Below, piece by piece: positions 23,743 to 31,959 of a stretch of DNA of 64,000 nt. Numbering within the stretch: the first letter of the stretch is position 1; each line of letters starts with the position of its first letter. Under the pieces are notes generated by a model. The model had not been told where the DNA came from and ran no database searches. It worked only from the letters and a program-made list of their open reading frames with translations. The translations under genes were made by a program, and so were the position numbers. The stretch covers positions 248,001 through 312,000 of the forward strand of contig NZ_BROH01000001.1 of assembly GCF_027923545.1 (NCBI RefSeq), given 5' to 3'. This DNA is from Sinisalibacter aestuarii (lineage in GTDB: Bacteria; Pseudomonadota; Alphaproteobacteria; Rhodobacterales; Rhodobacteraceae).

Positions 23743-23941
23743 CGACCTGCGCGAGATTGCCAATTACGAATTGCCCTACAGCCGCAAGGCCGAATTGCGG
23801 GAGGTGACCTTCGACGGCGGCATGAAGATGCTGCGGCTGATCCTGCGCGAAGGCCGACGGATCACGCAGGTGGACCTCGACGGCGACAGCGCCGCGGCGC
23901 TCGCCGATGCGATGGGCGACTGGGCAAGGCAGAATTCCTGA
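23735..23941 (+). CDS. second small protein of unknown function (dsr-cysG operon)
   Basis: This is a 68-aa protein, MSDDLREIANYELPYSRKAE onward, ending ADAMGDWARQNS. It has the look of a small beta-sheet domain (REVTFDGGMKMLRLILREG, RRITQVDLD) with a C-terminal helix. I have a vague memory of similar alphaproteobacterial proteins carried as a DUF, but cannot name it safely. It has no cysteines. The start ATG 23735 lies inside the previous gene's end and its stop overlaps the cysG start by one base (TGATG), so the four genes are translated as one coupled unit. Confidence 0.75.
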   Translation: MSDDLREIANYELPYSRKAELREVTFDGGMKMLRLILREGRRITQVDLDGDSAAALADAMGDWARQNS

Positions 23942-25371
23942 TGGATTACCTTCCGATCTTTCTCGACGTCGCCGGCAAGACGGTGATCGTCGATGGCGGC
24001 ACCACGGTGGCCGCGCGGCGGATCGAGCGGGCGCTCGCAGCCGGAGCCAGGGTGCGGTGCTTCGACCCCGAACCGGGCGCCGAAGTGCGCGCCTTCTTCG
24101 GGCACAAGAACCTGACCTATCACGATCGCGTGCCGGTCGAGGCGGATTTCGCCGGGTGTCTGGTGGCTTATGGTGCGTCGGAAGTGGCCGAACGCGATGC
24201 GCTGCTCTACGCCGCGGCGAAGCGGCACGGTGCGCTGGCGAACGTGGCCGACGAGAAGGATTACTGCGATTTCATCACCCCCTCGGTGGTCGAGCGCGAT
24301 CCGCTGACGATCGCGATCTCCACCGGCGGCGCGGCGCCCGTTGTGGCGCGTATCCTGCGCGCCCGGGTCGAGGCGATGCTGCCCGCCGCCTATGGCCGGC
24401 TGGCCGATTTTCTCTCCGGCTACCGCGACAGGATCGCCGAGCAGATCAAGGGCGGCACCGCCCGGCGGCGGTTTTGGGAAAACCTGATCGAAGGCTCGGT
24501 GGGCGATGCCTTTCTCGCCGGCGACGAGGCGCTCGCGGCGCAACTCGTGGAGCAAGACCTCGCCAGCGGCACGAACGATCTCAAGCGCGGCGAAGTCTGG
24601 CTTGTCGGCGCCGGGCCGGGCGATCCGGATCTGCTGACCTTCAAGGCCCTGCGCATGATGCAGCACGCCGATGTGGTGCTTTATGACCGGCTGATCGGCC
24701 CCGGCATCCTCGACCTCGTGCGCCGCGATGCCGAGCGGATCAATGTCGGCAAACGTGCCGGCGATCACGTGATGAGCCAGCAAGACATCACCACGCTGAT
24801 GATCGACCGCGCCAAGACAGGCCAGCGGGTGCTGCGGCTCAAGGGCGGCGATCCGTTCATCTTCGGCCGCGGCGGCGAAGAGCTGGAAGATGTGGCCGAA
24901 CACGGCATTCCGGTGATCGTCGTGCCGGGCATCACCGCCGCCGCCGGCTGCGGCTCGTCCGCCGGCATCCCGCTCACCCACCGTGACCATTCGCAAAGCG
25001 TCGTCTTCGTGACCGCGCATGGCAAAGACGGGCTGCTGCCACATGACTGGACGCGCCTTGCCCGCCACGATCAGACGGTCGTGGTCTATATGGGCCTGCG
25101 CTTTGTGGCCGAGATCGCCGAGGCGGCGATGGCGCAGGGCGTGCCCGCCGAGATGCCCATCGCGGTGATCGACAACGGCACCCGCACCACCCAGAAGATC
25201 GTCGCCGGAACGCTGGCCGATATCGGCGCGAAGGTGGCGGCGGCAAAGCTCAAGGGGCCCGCGCTGATCATGATCGGCACCGTGGTCACGCTGCGTGGCA
25301 AGCTCGGCGTCGAAACCGTGGCGCGCGAAGATAGTCACGAGATGGAACTGGTGGCCCGCGAAGGGCTTTAG
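23941..25371 (+). CDS. cysG: CysG, multifunctional sirohaem synthase
   Basis: This is a 476-aa fusion enzyme making sirohaem from uroporphyrinogen III. Residues 1-215 are the precorrin-2 dehydrogenase/ferrochelatase half, with a Rossmann opening (GKTVIVDGGTTVAARR) and the segment ITPSVVERDPLTIAISTGG. Residues 218-476 are the SAM-dependent uroporphyrinogen methyltransferase: LVGAGPGDPDLLTFKALR, then LKGGDPFIFGRGGEE and GITAAAGCGSSAGIPLTHRD. It is the last gene of the dioxygenase operon and ends at a strong terminator. Next to dsr, its main customer must be DsrAB, with DsrN amidating the product; assimilatory sulfite or nitrite reductase could also use it. Confidence 0.95.
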   Translation: MDYLPIFLDVAGKTVIVDGGTTVAARRIERALAAGARVRCFDPEPGAEVRAFFGHKNLTYHDRVPVEADFAGCLVAYGASEVAERDALLYAAAKRHGALANVADEKDYCDFITPSVVERDPLTIAISTGGAAPVVARILRARVEAMLPAAYGRLADFLSGYRDRIAEQIKGGTARRRFWENLIEGSVGDAFLAGDEALAAQLVEQDLASGTNDLKRGEVWLVGAGPGDPDLLTFKALRMMQHADVVLYDRLIGPGILDLVRRDAERINVGKRAGDHVMSQQDITTLMIDRAKTGQRVLRLKGGDPFIFGRGGEELEDVAEHGIPVIVVPGITAAAGCGSSAGIPLTHRDHSQSVVFVTAHGKDGLLPHDWTRLARHDQTVVVYMGLRFVAEIAEAAMAQGVPAEMPIAVIDNGTRTTQKIVAGTLADIGAKVAAAKLKGPALIMIGTVVTLRGKLGVETVAREDSHEMELVAREGL

Positions 25372-25393
25372 GGTTCGGAAAGCTCGGATGACG

Positions 25394-25430
25394 AAGGGGC
25401 GGAGCCGACGGGCTGCGCCCCTTTTCTTTT
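25394..25430 (+). terminator. intrinsic terminator after cysG
   Basis: The stem AAGGGGCG / CGCCCCTT (25394-25401, 25416-25423) encloses an inner AGCC/GGCT stem and is followed by TTCTTTT. Confidence 0.88.
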
Positions 25431-25449
25431 GCTACCCGGTTGGGGCCTG

Positions 25450-25493
25450 GAGCGACTCTAGAACTCTAGAACTCTAGAATCGTAGTGTCGCTC
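25450..25493. repeat. three tandem CTCTAGAA octamers framed by an inverted repeat
   Basis: Positions 25456-25479 are three exact copies of CTCTAGAA, each containing the palindrome TCTAGA. They are framed by GAGCGAC (25450-25456) and GTCGCTC (25487-25493), a perfect 7-bp inverted repeat. The 25494-25603 stretch that follows is AT-rich and I see no gene in it. Confidence 0.8.
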
Positions 25494-25603
25494 AGAGGAA
25501 GATAGTCTATTATTTTCAGCATCTTAGAATAGTTTTTCAATTAACTCTTCGGCAACAGATAAACGCTGGATTAACGCACAACCAAAGTCCGGCACGCGCC
25601 GTC

Positions 25604-26230
25604 TCAGTCTACCACGCGGAGGGTCAGATTGATCCGCCCACCTTCCCTGAGAAGGCCGGACGAGCCTTGCCGGATCCGGTCGATCCCGTGATAGGCCAGC
25701 CGCGCCTCGCCACCGAGAGCCAGCACGTCGCCCGAGGCGAGCCAGACAGATTGCGTCTTGCCGCCGCGCTCGGTGCCGCCGATCCGAAAAAGCCCGTCGT
25801 CACCGAGGCTGATTGACACCACCGGCTGTGAAAAATCGGCCTCGTCCCGGTCCTGGTGCAGGCCCATCCTGGCGGTTCCGCTGTAGAAATTCACAAGGCA
25901 GCAATCGGGCGCGCGTGCATCCGGGGCCACGGTGCGCCAAACCTCCAGCACCTCGTCGGGGATCGGCGGCCACGCCGCTCCCGATGGGTGATGGTCGATG
26001 TAACGGTAGCCTGCCCGGTCGGAATACCAGCCGTAGCGGCCCGCGCTCGTCATCCGCACAGACATCGGCTTGCCCCAGCGCGTCTCGGGTGAAAACAGCG
26101 GTGCGGCGGCCACGATATCGCGCAGGCGTGCGACGATTGCCGCCTGCGCATGGGCGTCGATCAACCCCTTCCAGATCGTTGCGCCCCCCACATGCAGGTC
26201 CGGCGGGCGCGGGCCATTCGTCGCATTCAT
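25604..26230 (-). CDS. alkB: AlkB-type Fe(II)/2-oxoglutarate DNA dealkylase
   Basis: This 208-aa enzyme of the AlkB family oxidatively removes alkyl groups from damaged DNA or RNA bases. Motifs in order: [17 protein letters not shown] (HxD iron ligands near residues 125-127), [12 protein letters not shown], the distal histidine in LAYHGIDRI, and the 2-oxoglutarate arginines in RINLTLRV. The start was set at ATG 26230 ([11 protein letters not shown]), which gives the normal AlkB length; an open frame further upstream has no family similarity. It is transcribed divergently from dnaK and convergently toward cysG, as a single-gene unit. Confidence 0.9.
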   Translation of the reverse strand: MNATNGPRPPDLHVGGATIWKGLIDAHAQAAIVARLRDIVAAAPLFSPETRWGKPMSVRMTSAGRYGWYSDRAGYRYIDHHPSGAAWPPIPDEVLEVWRTVAPDARAPDCCLVNFYSGTARMGLHQDRDEADFSQPVVSISLGDDGLFRIGGTERGGKTQSVWLASGDVLALGGEARLAYHGIDRIRQGSSGLLREGGRINLTLRVVD

Positions 26231-26284
26231 TGCCAAAACCCTGAAAACGACTCGGTTTTTTGCATTTTCGCCCCATTTACGCGG

Positions 26285-26314
26285 CTTGCAGCGCTCTTTT
26301 GCCCTCCCTATATA
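26285..26314 (+). promoter_or_regulatory. dnaK promoter, RpoH (sigma-32)-like
   Basis: CTTG (26285-26288), 17 nt, then CCCTATATA (26306-26314) fits the alphaproteobacterial heat-shock pattern CTTG-N17/18-CYTATWT. It also reads as a housekeeping TTGCAG-N17-TATATA promoter. The start of transcription should be about 100 nt before dnaK. Confidence 0.65.
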
Positions 26315-26420
26315 CGCCGGGACGCCGGACAGGGATCCCCCTCCGGCCAACAAACCGGGATCGGGCACGGGTGCTTTCCAAGGCCCAGGCCCACAACATC
26401 GCCAAGAGAGGATTTTGAGC

Positions 26421-28331
26421 ATGGCCAAAGTCATCGGTATCGACCTCGGCACCACGAACTCCTGTGTTGCCATCATGGATGGTTCGCAGCCGCGGGTTAT
26501 CGAGAACTCCGAAGGGGCGCGCACGACGCCCTCCATCGTCGCCTTCAAGGATGAAGAGCGGCTCGTCGGCCAGCCCGCCAAGCGGCAGGCCGTTACCAAC
26601 CCCGACAACACCGTCTTCGCCGTCAAGCGCCTGATCGGTCGTCGCTACGACGATCCGGCCGTCGAAAAAGACAAGCATATGGTGCCCTACAAGATCATCA
26701 ACGGCGGCAACGGCGATGCGTGGGTTGAAGCCGCGGGCGAAAAGTATTCGCCGTCGCAGATTTCGGCCTTCATCCTGCAAAAGATGAAAGAGACCGCCGA
26801 GAGCTACCTTGGTGAAGAGGTGACGCAAGCCGTCATCACCGTGCCCGCCTATTTCAACGACGCCCAGCGCCAGTCCACCAAAGACGCCGGCAAGATCGCG
26901 GGCCTCGAAGTGCTGCGGATCATCAACGAGCCGACCGCGGCCGCGCTGGCCTATGGGCTTGAGAAGAAAGACAACAAGACCATCGCCGTCTATGACCTCG
27001 GCGGCGGCACCTTCGACATCACCATCCTCGAAATCGACGACGGGTTGTTCGAAGTGAAATCCACCAATGGCGACACGTTCCTTGGCGGTGAAGATTTCGA
27101 CATGCGGATCGTGAACTACCTCGCCGACGAGTTCAAAAAGGAAAACAACGTCGATCTGACCAAAGACAAGATGGCGCTGCAGCGTCTCAAGGAAGCCGCC
27201 GAGAAAGCCAAGATCGAGCTTTCCTCGTCGAGCCAGACCGAGATCAACCAGCCGTTCATCTCGATGGGGTCCGACGGTCAGCCGCTGCACATGGTGATGA
27301 AGCTCACCCGCGCGAAGCTGGAAAGCCTCGTCGGCGATCTGATCAAGAACTCGATGAAGCCCTGCCAGGCGGCGCTGAAAGATGCCGGCCTGTCGAAGGA
27401 AGACATCGACGAGGTGATCCTCGTCGGCGGCATGACCCGGATGCCGAAGGTGATGGAAGAGGTCACCAAGTTCTTCGGCAAGGAGCCGCATAAGGGTGTG
27501 AACCCCGATGAGGTTGTGGCGATGGGCGCCGCGATCCAGGCCGGTGTGCTTCAGGGCGACGTGAAAGATGTGGTCCTGCTCGACGTGACCCCGCTTTCGC
27601 TCGGCATCGAAACGCTGGGCGGCGTGTTCACCCGGCTGATCGACCGCAACACGACGATCCCGACGAAGAAGAGCCAGGTGTTCTCCACCGCCGAAGACAA
27701 TCAGAACGCGGTGACGATCCGGGTGTTCCAGGGTGAGCGCGAGATGGCTGCCGACAACAAGCTGCTCGGCCAGTTCAACCTCGAAGATATCCCGCCGGCC
27801 CCGCGCGGCATGCCGCAGATCGAAGTGACCTTCGACATCGACGCCAACGGCATCGTCTCGGTCCAGGCCAAGGACAAAGGCACCGGCAAGGAGCACCGGA
27901 TCACGATCCAGGCTTCGGGCGGTCTGTCCGACGAAGACATCGACAAGATGGTGAAGGACGCCGAGGACAACGCCGAAGCCGACAAGGCCCGCAAAGAGCT
28001 TGTCGAGGCGAAGAACCAGGCCGAGAGCCTCATCCATTCGACCGAGAAGTCGGTGGAAGAGCACGGCAGCAAGGTCGACCCGACCACCATCGAAGCGATC
28101 GAACTGGCCATCGCCGCGCTCAAGGACGAACTTGAGAAGGACAACGCCGACAAGATCAAGTCGGGCATCCAGAACGTGACCGATGCCGCGATGAAGCTGG
28201 GCGAGGCCATCTACAAGGCCGAGCAGGCTTCGGCGGGCGAAGAGCCGGAAGACGATGATGCGCCGGCGGGCGTGGACGATGATATCGTCGATGCCGACTT
28301 CGAAGACCTCGACGACGACAAACGGTCGTAA
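26421..28331 (+). CDS. dnaK: DnaK, Hsp70 chaperone
   Basis: This is a 636-aa cytoplasmic Hsp70 that folds and refolds proteins with DnaJ and GrpE in an ATP-driven cycle. The N-terminal ATPase begins [16 protein letters not shown], with [12 protein letters not shown] near residue 195 and [11 protein letters not shown] near 335. The hydrophobic linker [17 protein letters not shown] leads into the substrate-binding domain. The tail is acidic ([15 protein letters not shown]). ATG 26421 has AGAGAGGA upstream. It is followed by a hairpin and then dnaJ, a standard pair. A heat-shock-type promoter lies upstream. Confidence 0.98.
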   Translation: MAKVIGIDLGTTNSCVAIMDGSQPRVIENSEGARTTPSIVAFKDEERLVGQPAKRQAVTNPDNTVFAVKRLIGRRYDDPAVEKDKHMVPYKIINGGNGDAWVEAAGEKYSPSQISAFILQKMKETAESYLGEEVTQAVITVPAYFNDAQRQSTKDAGKIAGLEVLRIINEPTAAALAYGLEKKDNKTIAVYDLGGGTFDITILEIDDGLFEVKSTNGDTFLGGEDFDMRIVNYLADEFKKENNVDLTKDKMALQRLKEAAEKAKIELSSSSQTEINQPFISMGSDGQPLHMVMKLTRAKLESLVGDLIKNSMKPCQAALKDAGLSKEDIDEVILVGGMTRMPKVMEEVTKFFGKEPHKGVNPDEVVAMGAAIQAGVLQGDVKDVVLLDVTPLSLGIETLGGVFTRLIDRNTTIPTKKSQVFSTAEDNQNAVTIRVFQGEREMAADNKLLGQFNLEDIPPAPRGMPQIEVTFDIDANGIVSVQAKDKGTGKEHRITIQASGGLSDEDIDKMVKDAEDNAEADKARKELVEAKNQAESLIHSTEKSVEEHGSKVDPTTIEAIELAIAALKDELEKDNADKIKSGIQNVTDAAMKLGEAIYKAEQASAGEEPEDDDAPAGVDDDIVDADFEDLDDDKRS

Positions 28332-28348
28332 GGACTGACAAGCTTGCC

Positions 28349-28374
28349 GCCGGCCCGCCAGTGTGTGGGCCGGC
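28349..28374 (+). other. hairpin between dnaK and dnaJ
   Basis: GCCGGCCC / GGGCCGGC (28349-28356, 28367-28374) is a perfect 8-bp stem with a 10-nt loop and no U-tract. It probably stabilises dnaK mRNA or lowers read-through into dnaJ. Confidence 0.55.
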
Positions 28375-28403
28375 GCTTGCGTTCCCAAGGGGAATGACAC
28401 CCG

Positions 28404-29552
28404 ATGTCGAAGCGTGACTATTACGAAGTTCTGGGCGCGTCGAAAGGCGCGTCGGCGGACGAGATCAAGAAGGCCTATCGCACCAAGGCCAAGGAGCTCC
28501 ACCCCGACCGGAACGCCGACAATCCCGACGCCGAGGCCCAGTTCAAGGAAGTGAACGAAGCCTATGACGTTCTGAAAGACGCCGACAAGAAAGCGGCCTA
28601 TGACCGCTTCGGCCATGCTGCCTTCGAAGGCGGCATGGGCGGCGGCGGGCGCCCCGGCGGCGGCTTTCAGGGCCAGGGCGATTTCGCCTCGGCCTTCTCG
28701 GATGTGTTCGACGATCTGTTCGGCGATTTCATGGGCGGCGGGCGCGCGGGCGGCGGGCGGCGTGCCACGCGCGGCTCCGATCTGCGTTACAACATGCGCG
28801 TCACTCTCGAAGAGGCCTATAACGGGCTGCAGAAAACCATCAACGTGCCCACCTCGGTGGCCTGCGATTCCTGCAACGGCACCGGCGCCGAGGGCGGCAG
28901 CGAGCCGACCACCTGCCCGACCTGTTCGGGGCTGGGCAAGGTGCGCGCGCAACAGGGCTTCTTCACCGTCGAGCGCACCTGCCCCACCTGTCACGGTGTC
29001 GGGCAGATGATCAAGAACCCGTGCAAGACGTGCCACGGCCATGGCCGGATCGAGAAAGAGCGCGCCCTGAGCGTGAACATCCCGGCAGGGGTTGAGACGG
29101 GCACCCGCATCCGTCTTGCCGGCGAAGGCGAAGCTGGCCTGCGCGGCGGCCCCTCGGGCGATCTCTATATCTTCATCGAAGTGGCAGGCCACCCGATCTT
29201 CGAACGCGAGGGGGTCAACCTCCATTGCCGCGTGCCGGTGTCGATGGCGACGGCGGCGATGGGCGGCGATATCGAGGTGCCCACGATCGACGGTGGCCGC
29301 AGCCGGGTGAAGATCCCGGCGGGGTCGCAATCGGGGCGGCAGATGCGGCTGCGCGGCAAGGGCATGCCGGCGCTGCGCGGCGGCGGCGCGGGCGATATGT
29401 ATATCGAGCTCGCCGTGGAAACGCCCGTGAACCTCACCTCGCGCCAGAAAGAGCTGCTGCGCGAGTTCGAGGAGCTTTCGGAAGAGAACAACCCCGAAAG
29501 CTCCAGCTTCTTCACCAAGGTGAAGAGTTTCTGGGACGGGATGAAGGGCTAG
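28404..29552 (+). CDS. dnaJ: DnaJ, Hsp40 co-chaperone
   Basis: This is a 382-aa type I J-protein. The J domain (residues 1-70) contains the HPD motif in [11 protein letters not shown] Gly/Phe-rich linker [19 protein letters not shown] follows. The zinc domain has the four repeats [24 protein letters not shown] and CKTCHGHG, then two beta-barrel substrate domains. It activates DnaK ATP hydrolysis and delivers clients. It starts 72 nt after dnaK. Length and domain order are complete. Confidence 0.98.
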   Translation: MSKRDYYEVLGASKGASADEIKKAYRTKAKELHPDRNADNPDAEAQFKEVNEAYDVLKDADKKAAYDRFGHAAFEGGMGGGGRPGGGFQGQGDFASAFSDVFDDLFGDFMGGGRAGGGRRATRGSDLRYNMRVTLEEAYNGLQKTINVPTSVACDSCNGTGAEGGSEPTTCPTCSGLGKVRAQQGFFTVERTCPTCHGVGQMIKNPCKTCHGHGRIEKERALSVNIPAGVETGTRIRLAGEGEAGLRGGPSGDLYIFIEVAGHPIFEREGVNLHCRVPVSMATAAMGGDIEVPTIDGGRSRVKIPAGSQSGRQMRLRGKGMPALRGGGAGDMYIELAVETPVNLTSRQKELLREFEELSEENNPESSSFFTKVKSFWDGMKG

Positions 29553-29629
29553 GGTGGCAGCCCTGGCCCGTTAACCTTTCTTTCACCACATCGCGCCAGG
29601 CTCGGGGCATGTCCTGCCCCGAGTCGCAT

Positions 29630-30376
29630 ATGTCCGAACGCCCCCTGCCCCTGTTTGGCGACGAGGCCCCTGCCCTGCCCATGGCGCCCGGCAAGGCCCG
29701 CCTGCCCTCCTACATTTCCGACCACCGCAAGCGGCTGCGCACACGGTTCATGACGGGTGGCGCAGGAGCGGTGCCGGATTACGAGCTTCTCGAACTGATC
29801 CTGTTTCGCGCCCTGCCCCGGCAGGATGTGAAGCCGCTGGCGCGCGCCCTGCTCGACCGGTTCGGCGATTTCAACGGTGTCATCTCGGCCCCGCCGGAGC
29901 GGCTCGCCGAGCAAAGCGGCGTGGGCGCGGTCGTGGTGCAGGAGCTCAAGATCGTCGAAGCTGCGGCCCAGCGCCTTGCCCGCGCCCGGGTGATGGGGCG
30001 CTGCGTCATCTCATCGTGGGATGCGCTGATCGACTATTGCCATACCGCGATGGCCCACCGCAATACCGAGCATTTCCGCGTACTGTTCCTCGACCGGCGC
30101 AATGCGCTCATCGCGGATGAAGAGCAGGCGCGCGGCACGGTGAACCACGTGCCGGTCTATCCGCGCGAAGTGGCGAAGCGGGCGCTTGAGCTGAACGCCT
30201 CGGCGCTCATCCTCGTGCACAACCACCCATCCGGCGATCCGACCCCGTCAGAGAGCGACATTGCAATGACCGCGCGCATTCATACGGCGCTGGAGGCGTT
30301 GGAGATCACGCTGCACGATCACCTGATCATCGGCCGCTCGCGCGAGCTGAGCTTCCGCGATGCAGGGCTGATTTAG
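29630..30376 (+). CDS. radC: RadC-family JAB-domain protein
   Basis: This is a protein of about 248 aa with an N-terminal helix-hairpin-helix-like domain (PDYELLELILFRALPRQDVKPLAR) and a C-terminal JAB/MPN metal site, signature LVHNHPSGDPTPSESD. The family is annotated as a DNA repair protein by history, but its biochemical role is not established. I chose ATG 29630 (MSERPLPLFG); in-frame ATG 29609 adds seven residues and neither has a strong ribosome site. It is convergent with the next gene, with only 3 nt between stops. Confidence 0.88.
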   Translation: MSERPLPLFGDEAPALPMAPGKARLPSYISDHRKRLRTRFMTGGAGAVPDYELLELILFRALPRQDVKPLARALLDRFGDFNGVISAPPERLAEQSGVGAVVVQELKIVEAAAQRLARARVMGRCVISSWDALIDYCHTAMAHRNTEHFRVLFLDRRNALIADEEQARGTVNHVPVYPREVAKRALELNASALILVHNHPSGDPTPSESDIAMTARIHTALEALEITLHDHLIIGRSRELSFRDAGLI

Positions 30377-30379
30377 ACT

Positions 30380-31939
30380 CTATTCCACCCAGACTTCGAC
30401 CCGGCGGTTCACCTCGCGGCCCCAGTCGGAATCGTCACAGGCCATCGGCAGCGCCTCGCCGAAGCCATCGGTTTCAATCGTCACATGGGTCGGGTCGAAT
30501 GCCTCCGCTTCGGCCAGCACGGCATCGCGCACAGCATTGGCACGCCGCTGCGACAGCCGCAGGTTGGCCCCGCCATCGCCCTGACCGTCGCTGAAGCCAA
30601 CGAAGACGAGCCGGCGCCCGTCGAACTGCCCGGTCTCCAGCGCCGAGGCCAGCAGAGCCACGTTGGCGCGCGAGGGGGCATCGAGCGCTGCCGATCCGCC
30701 GCGGAACCGATAGGTGAGCGTCAGCCGCTGCTTGCCGTCAAACAGGGCGGCCATGCGCTGCAATTCCGCAAGGCTCACTTCGGCCCCCGCCGCGAGAATC
30801 GCGTTCGACAGCCGCTCGCCCTGCTCCGCCACCGGCACCTCTGTGAAAGCCTGATCGACGAAGCCCGCGCGCCGGGTGACGAGCTGCGCACTGGTCGAAC
30901 GCATATAGCCCAGAAAATCACGCGCCAGTTTGGGCAGCCTGAGCCCCGGCAGGTAGAGATAGAGCGGCGCGGTGAGCGGATAATCCCCCGCCTTGACCGC
31001 CGCGCTGCTCGCCTCGACCTCGAAGGCGCAATCGCCGGTAAGGGTAACCACCTCCGACACGCCGGCCTGTGACAATGTGCCGATGCCGATGCCGAAAGGG
31101 TCGTCGGCCACAGCTTCGGTCAGCCCGCGGATCGTGCCGTGCAATGCCAGCCGGTCCGACAGAACCTTGCCCTGGGCGGCGATCACGCGGTCGACAAACA
31201 AAGCCCCGATGCCGGCATCCGTTTCGGTCAGGTGCAGGGTGATCGGGGCATCCTCGCCGCCAAGCTCCGACCAGCGGGTGATCTCGCCAGCATAGACCCG
31301 CGCCAGATCCTGCATCGACAGGCGGCGCACCGGGTTGCCCGGAGCAACGATCGGCACCAGCGCATCACGCGCCAGCACGCGAAACTGCCGGATGCCGCGC
31401 AGATCGCCCAGCCCGGCTTCGCGCGCCATGTTGCGCTCGGGAATGGTGACTTCGCGCAGCGACAGCACCATGTCGGCCTCTTCGCCCAGCAGATCGGCAA
31501 AGCCTTCGGCGGAGGTGGTCAGCCGCACGGTGATCCGCGCCGCCTCGGTCCCGCCATCCTCGTCAAGCAGGCGGTAGTAAAGGCCGGTGCCCGCGATCTC
31601 TTCCCGCGACAGGGCATAGCCCGCGTTCAGCGCGAAGCCCTCGATGAGCGACGGGATCAGAACCTCGCCCATCGCGCGCGCGCCGGACAGGGTGAACTCG
31701 GCCACGTAATTGCCGAGCGTCGGGCAGGCCGGGCCATCGCAATTCACACCGGAGCCGTCGACAGTGAGAATGCCGAACTCGGTCTCGACCCGGTAGAACT
31801 CGCCATCGAAGCCAAGCAGGGTGCCGGTGATTTCCAGCGCCCCGTCACGCGATGTAAGCGTCACGTCATCGGCCCGGCCAGGCACGGCACTCGTAAAAAG
31901 AAAAAGTGCGGCGAAAACCGCCGCACGAAGGTTTTTCAT
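30380..31939 (-). CDS. periplasmic phosphate-binding-like protein fused to an OmpA peptidoglycan-binding domain
   Basis: This is a 519-aa exported protein with a Sec signal peptide (MKNLRAAVFAALFLFTSAVPGRA). A small beta domain (TLTSRDGALEITGTLLGFDG) comes first. The middle (about 95-370) resembles PstS-type substrate-binding domains (IPSLIEGFALNAGYALS; DARDALVPIVAPGNPVRR region). Residues 400-519 are an OmpA-C domain ending in GFGEALPMACDD and NRRVEVWVE. It should sit on peptidoglycan and bind an oxyanion or other small ligand. No ABC transporter genes are adjacent. It shares direction with the next gene upstream (20-nt gap), so the two may be co-expressed. Confidence 0.78.
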   Translation of the reverse strand: MKNLRAAVFAALFLFTSAVPGRADDVTLTSRDGALEITGTLLGFDGEFYRVETEFGILTVDGSGVNCDGPACPTLGNYVAEFTLSGARAMGEVLIPSLIEGFALNAGYALSREEIAGTGLYYRLLDEDGGTEAARITVRLTTSAEGFADLLGEEADMVLSLREVTIPERNMAREAGLGDLRGIRQFRVLARDALVPIVAPGNPVRRLSMQDLARVYAGEITRWSELGGEDAPITLHLTETDAGIGALFVDRVIAAQGKVLSDRLALHGTIRGLTEAVADDPFGIGIGTLSQAGVSEVVTLTGDCAFEVEASSAAVKAGDYPLTAPLYLYLPGLRLPKLARDFLGYMRSTSAQLVTRRAGFVDQAFTEVPVAEQGERLSNAILAAGAEVSLAELQRMAALFDGKQRLTLTYRFRGGSAALDAPSRANVALLASALETGQFDGRRLVFVGFSDGQGDGGANLRLSQRRANAVRDAVLAEAEAFDPTHVTIETDGFGEALPMACDDSDWGREVNRRVEVWVE

Positions 31940-31959
31940 GTCTGCCTCTCGGGCTCGCG

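Noticed and set aside
24160-24260. Replacement of the aspartate that is implicated in the dehydrogenase/chelatase half of enterobacterial CysG
   Set aside because: This segment varies between lineages and alphaproteobacterial CysG proteins commonly differ here, so it is not a sign of lost function.
25450-25493. CRISPR-like array
   Set aside because: The units are 8 bp, directly adjacent, and have no spacers; no cas genes are present anywhere in the window.
26277-29330. 1017-codon minus-strand frame opposite dnaK and dnaJ
   Set aside because: No recognisable domain, low-complexity Arg/His/Leu content, and it covers two certain genes.
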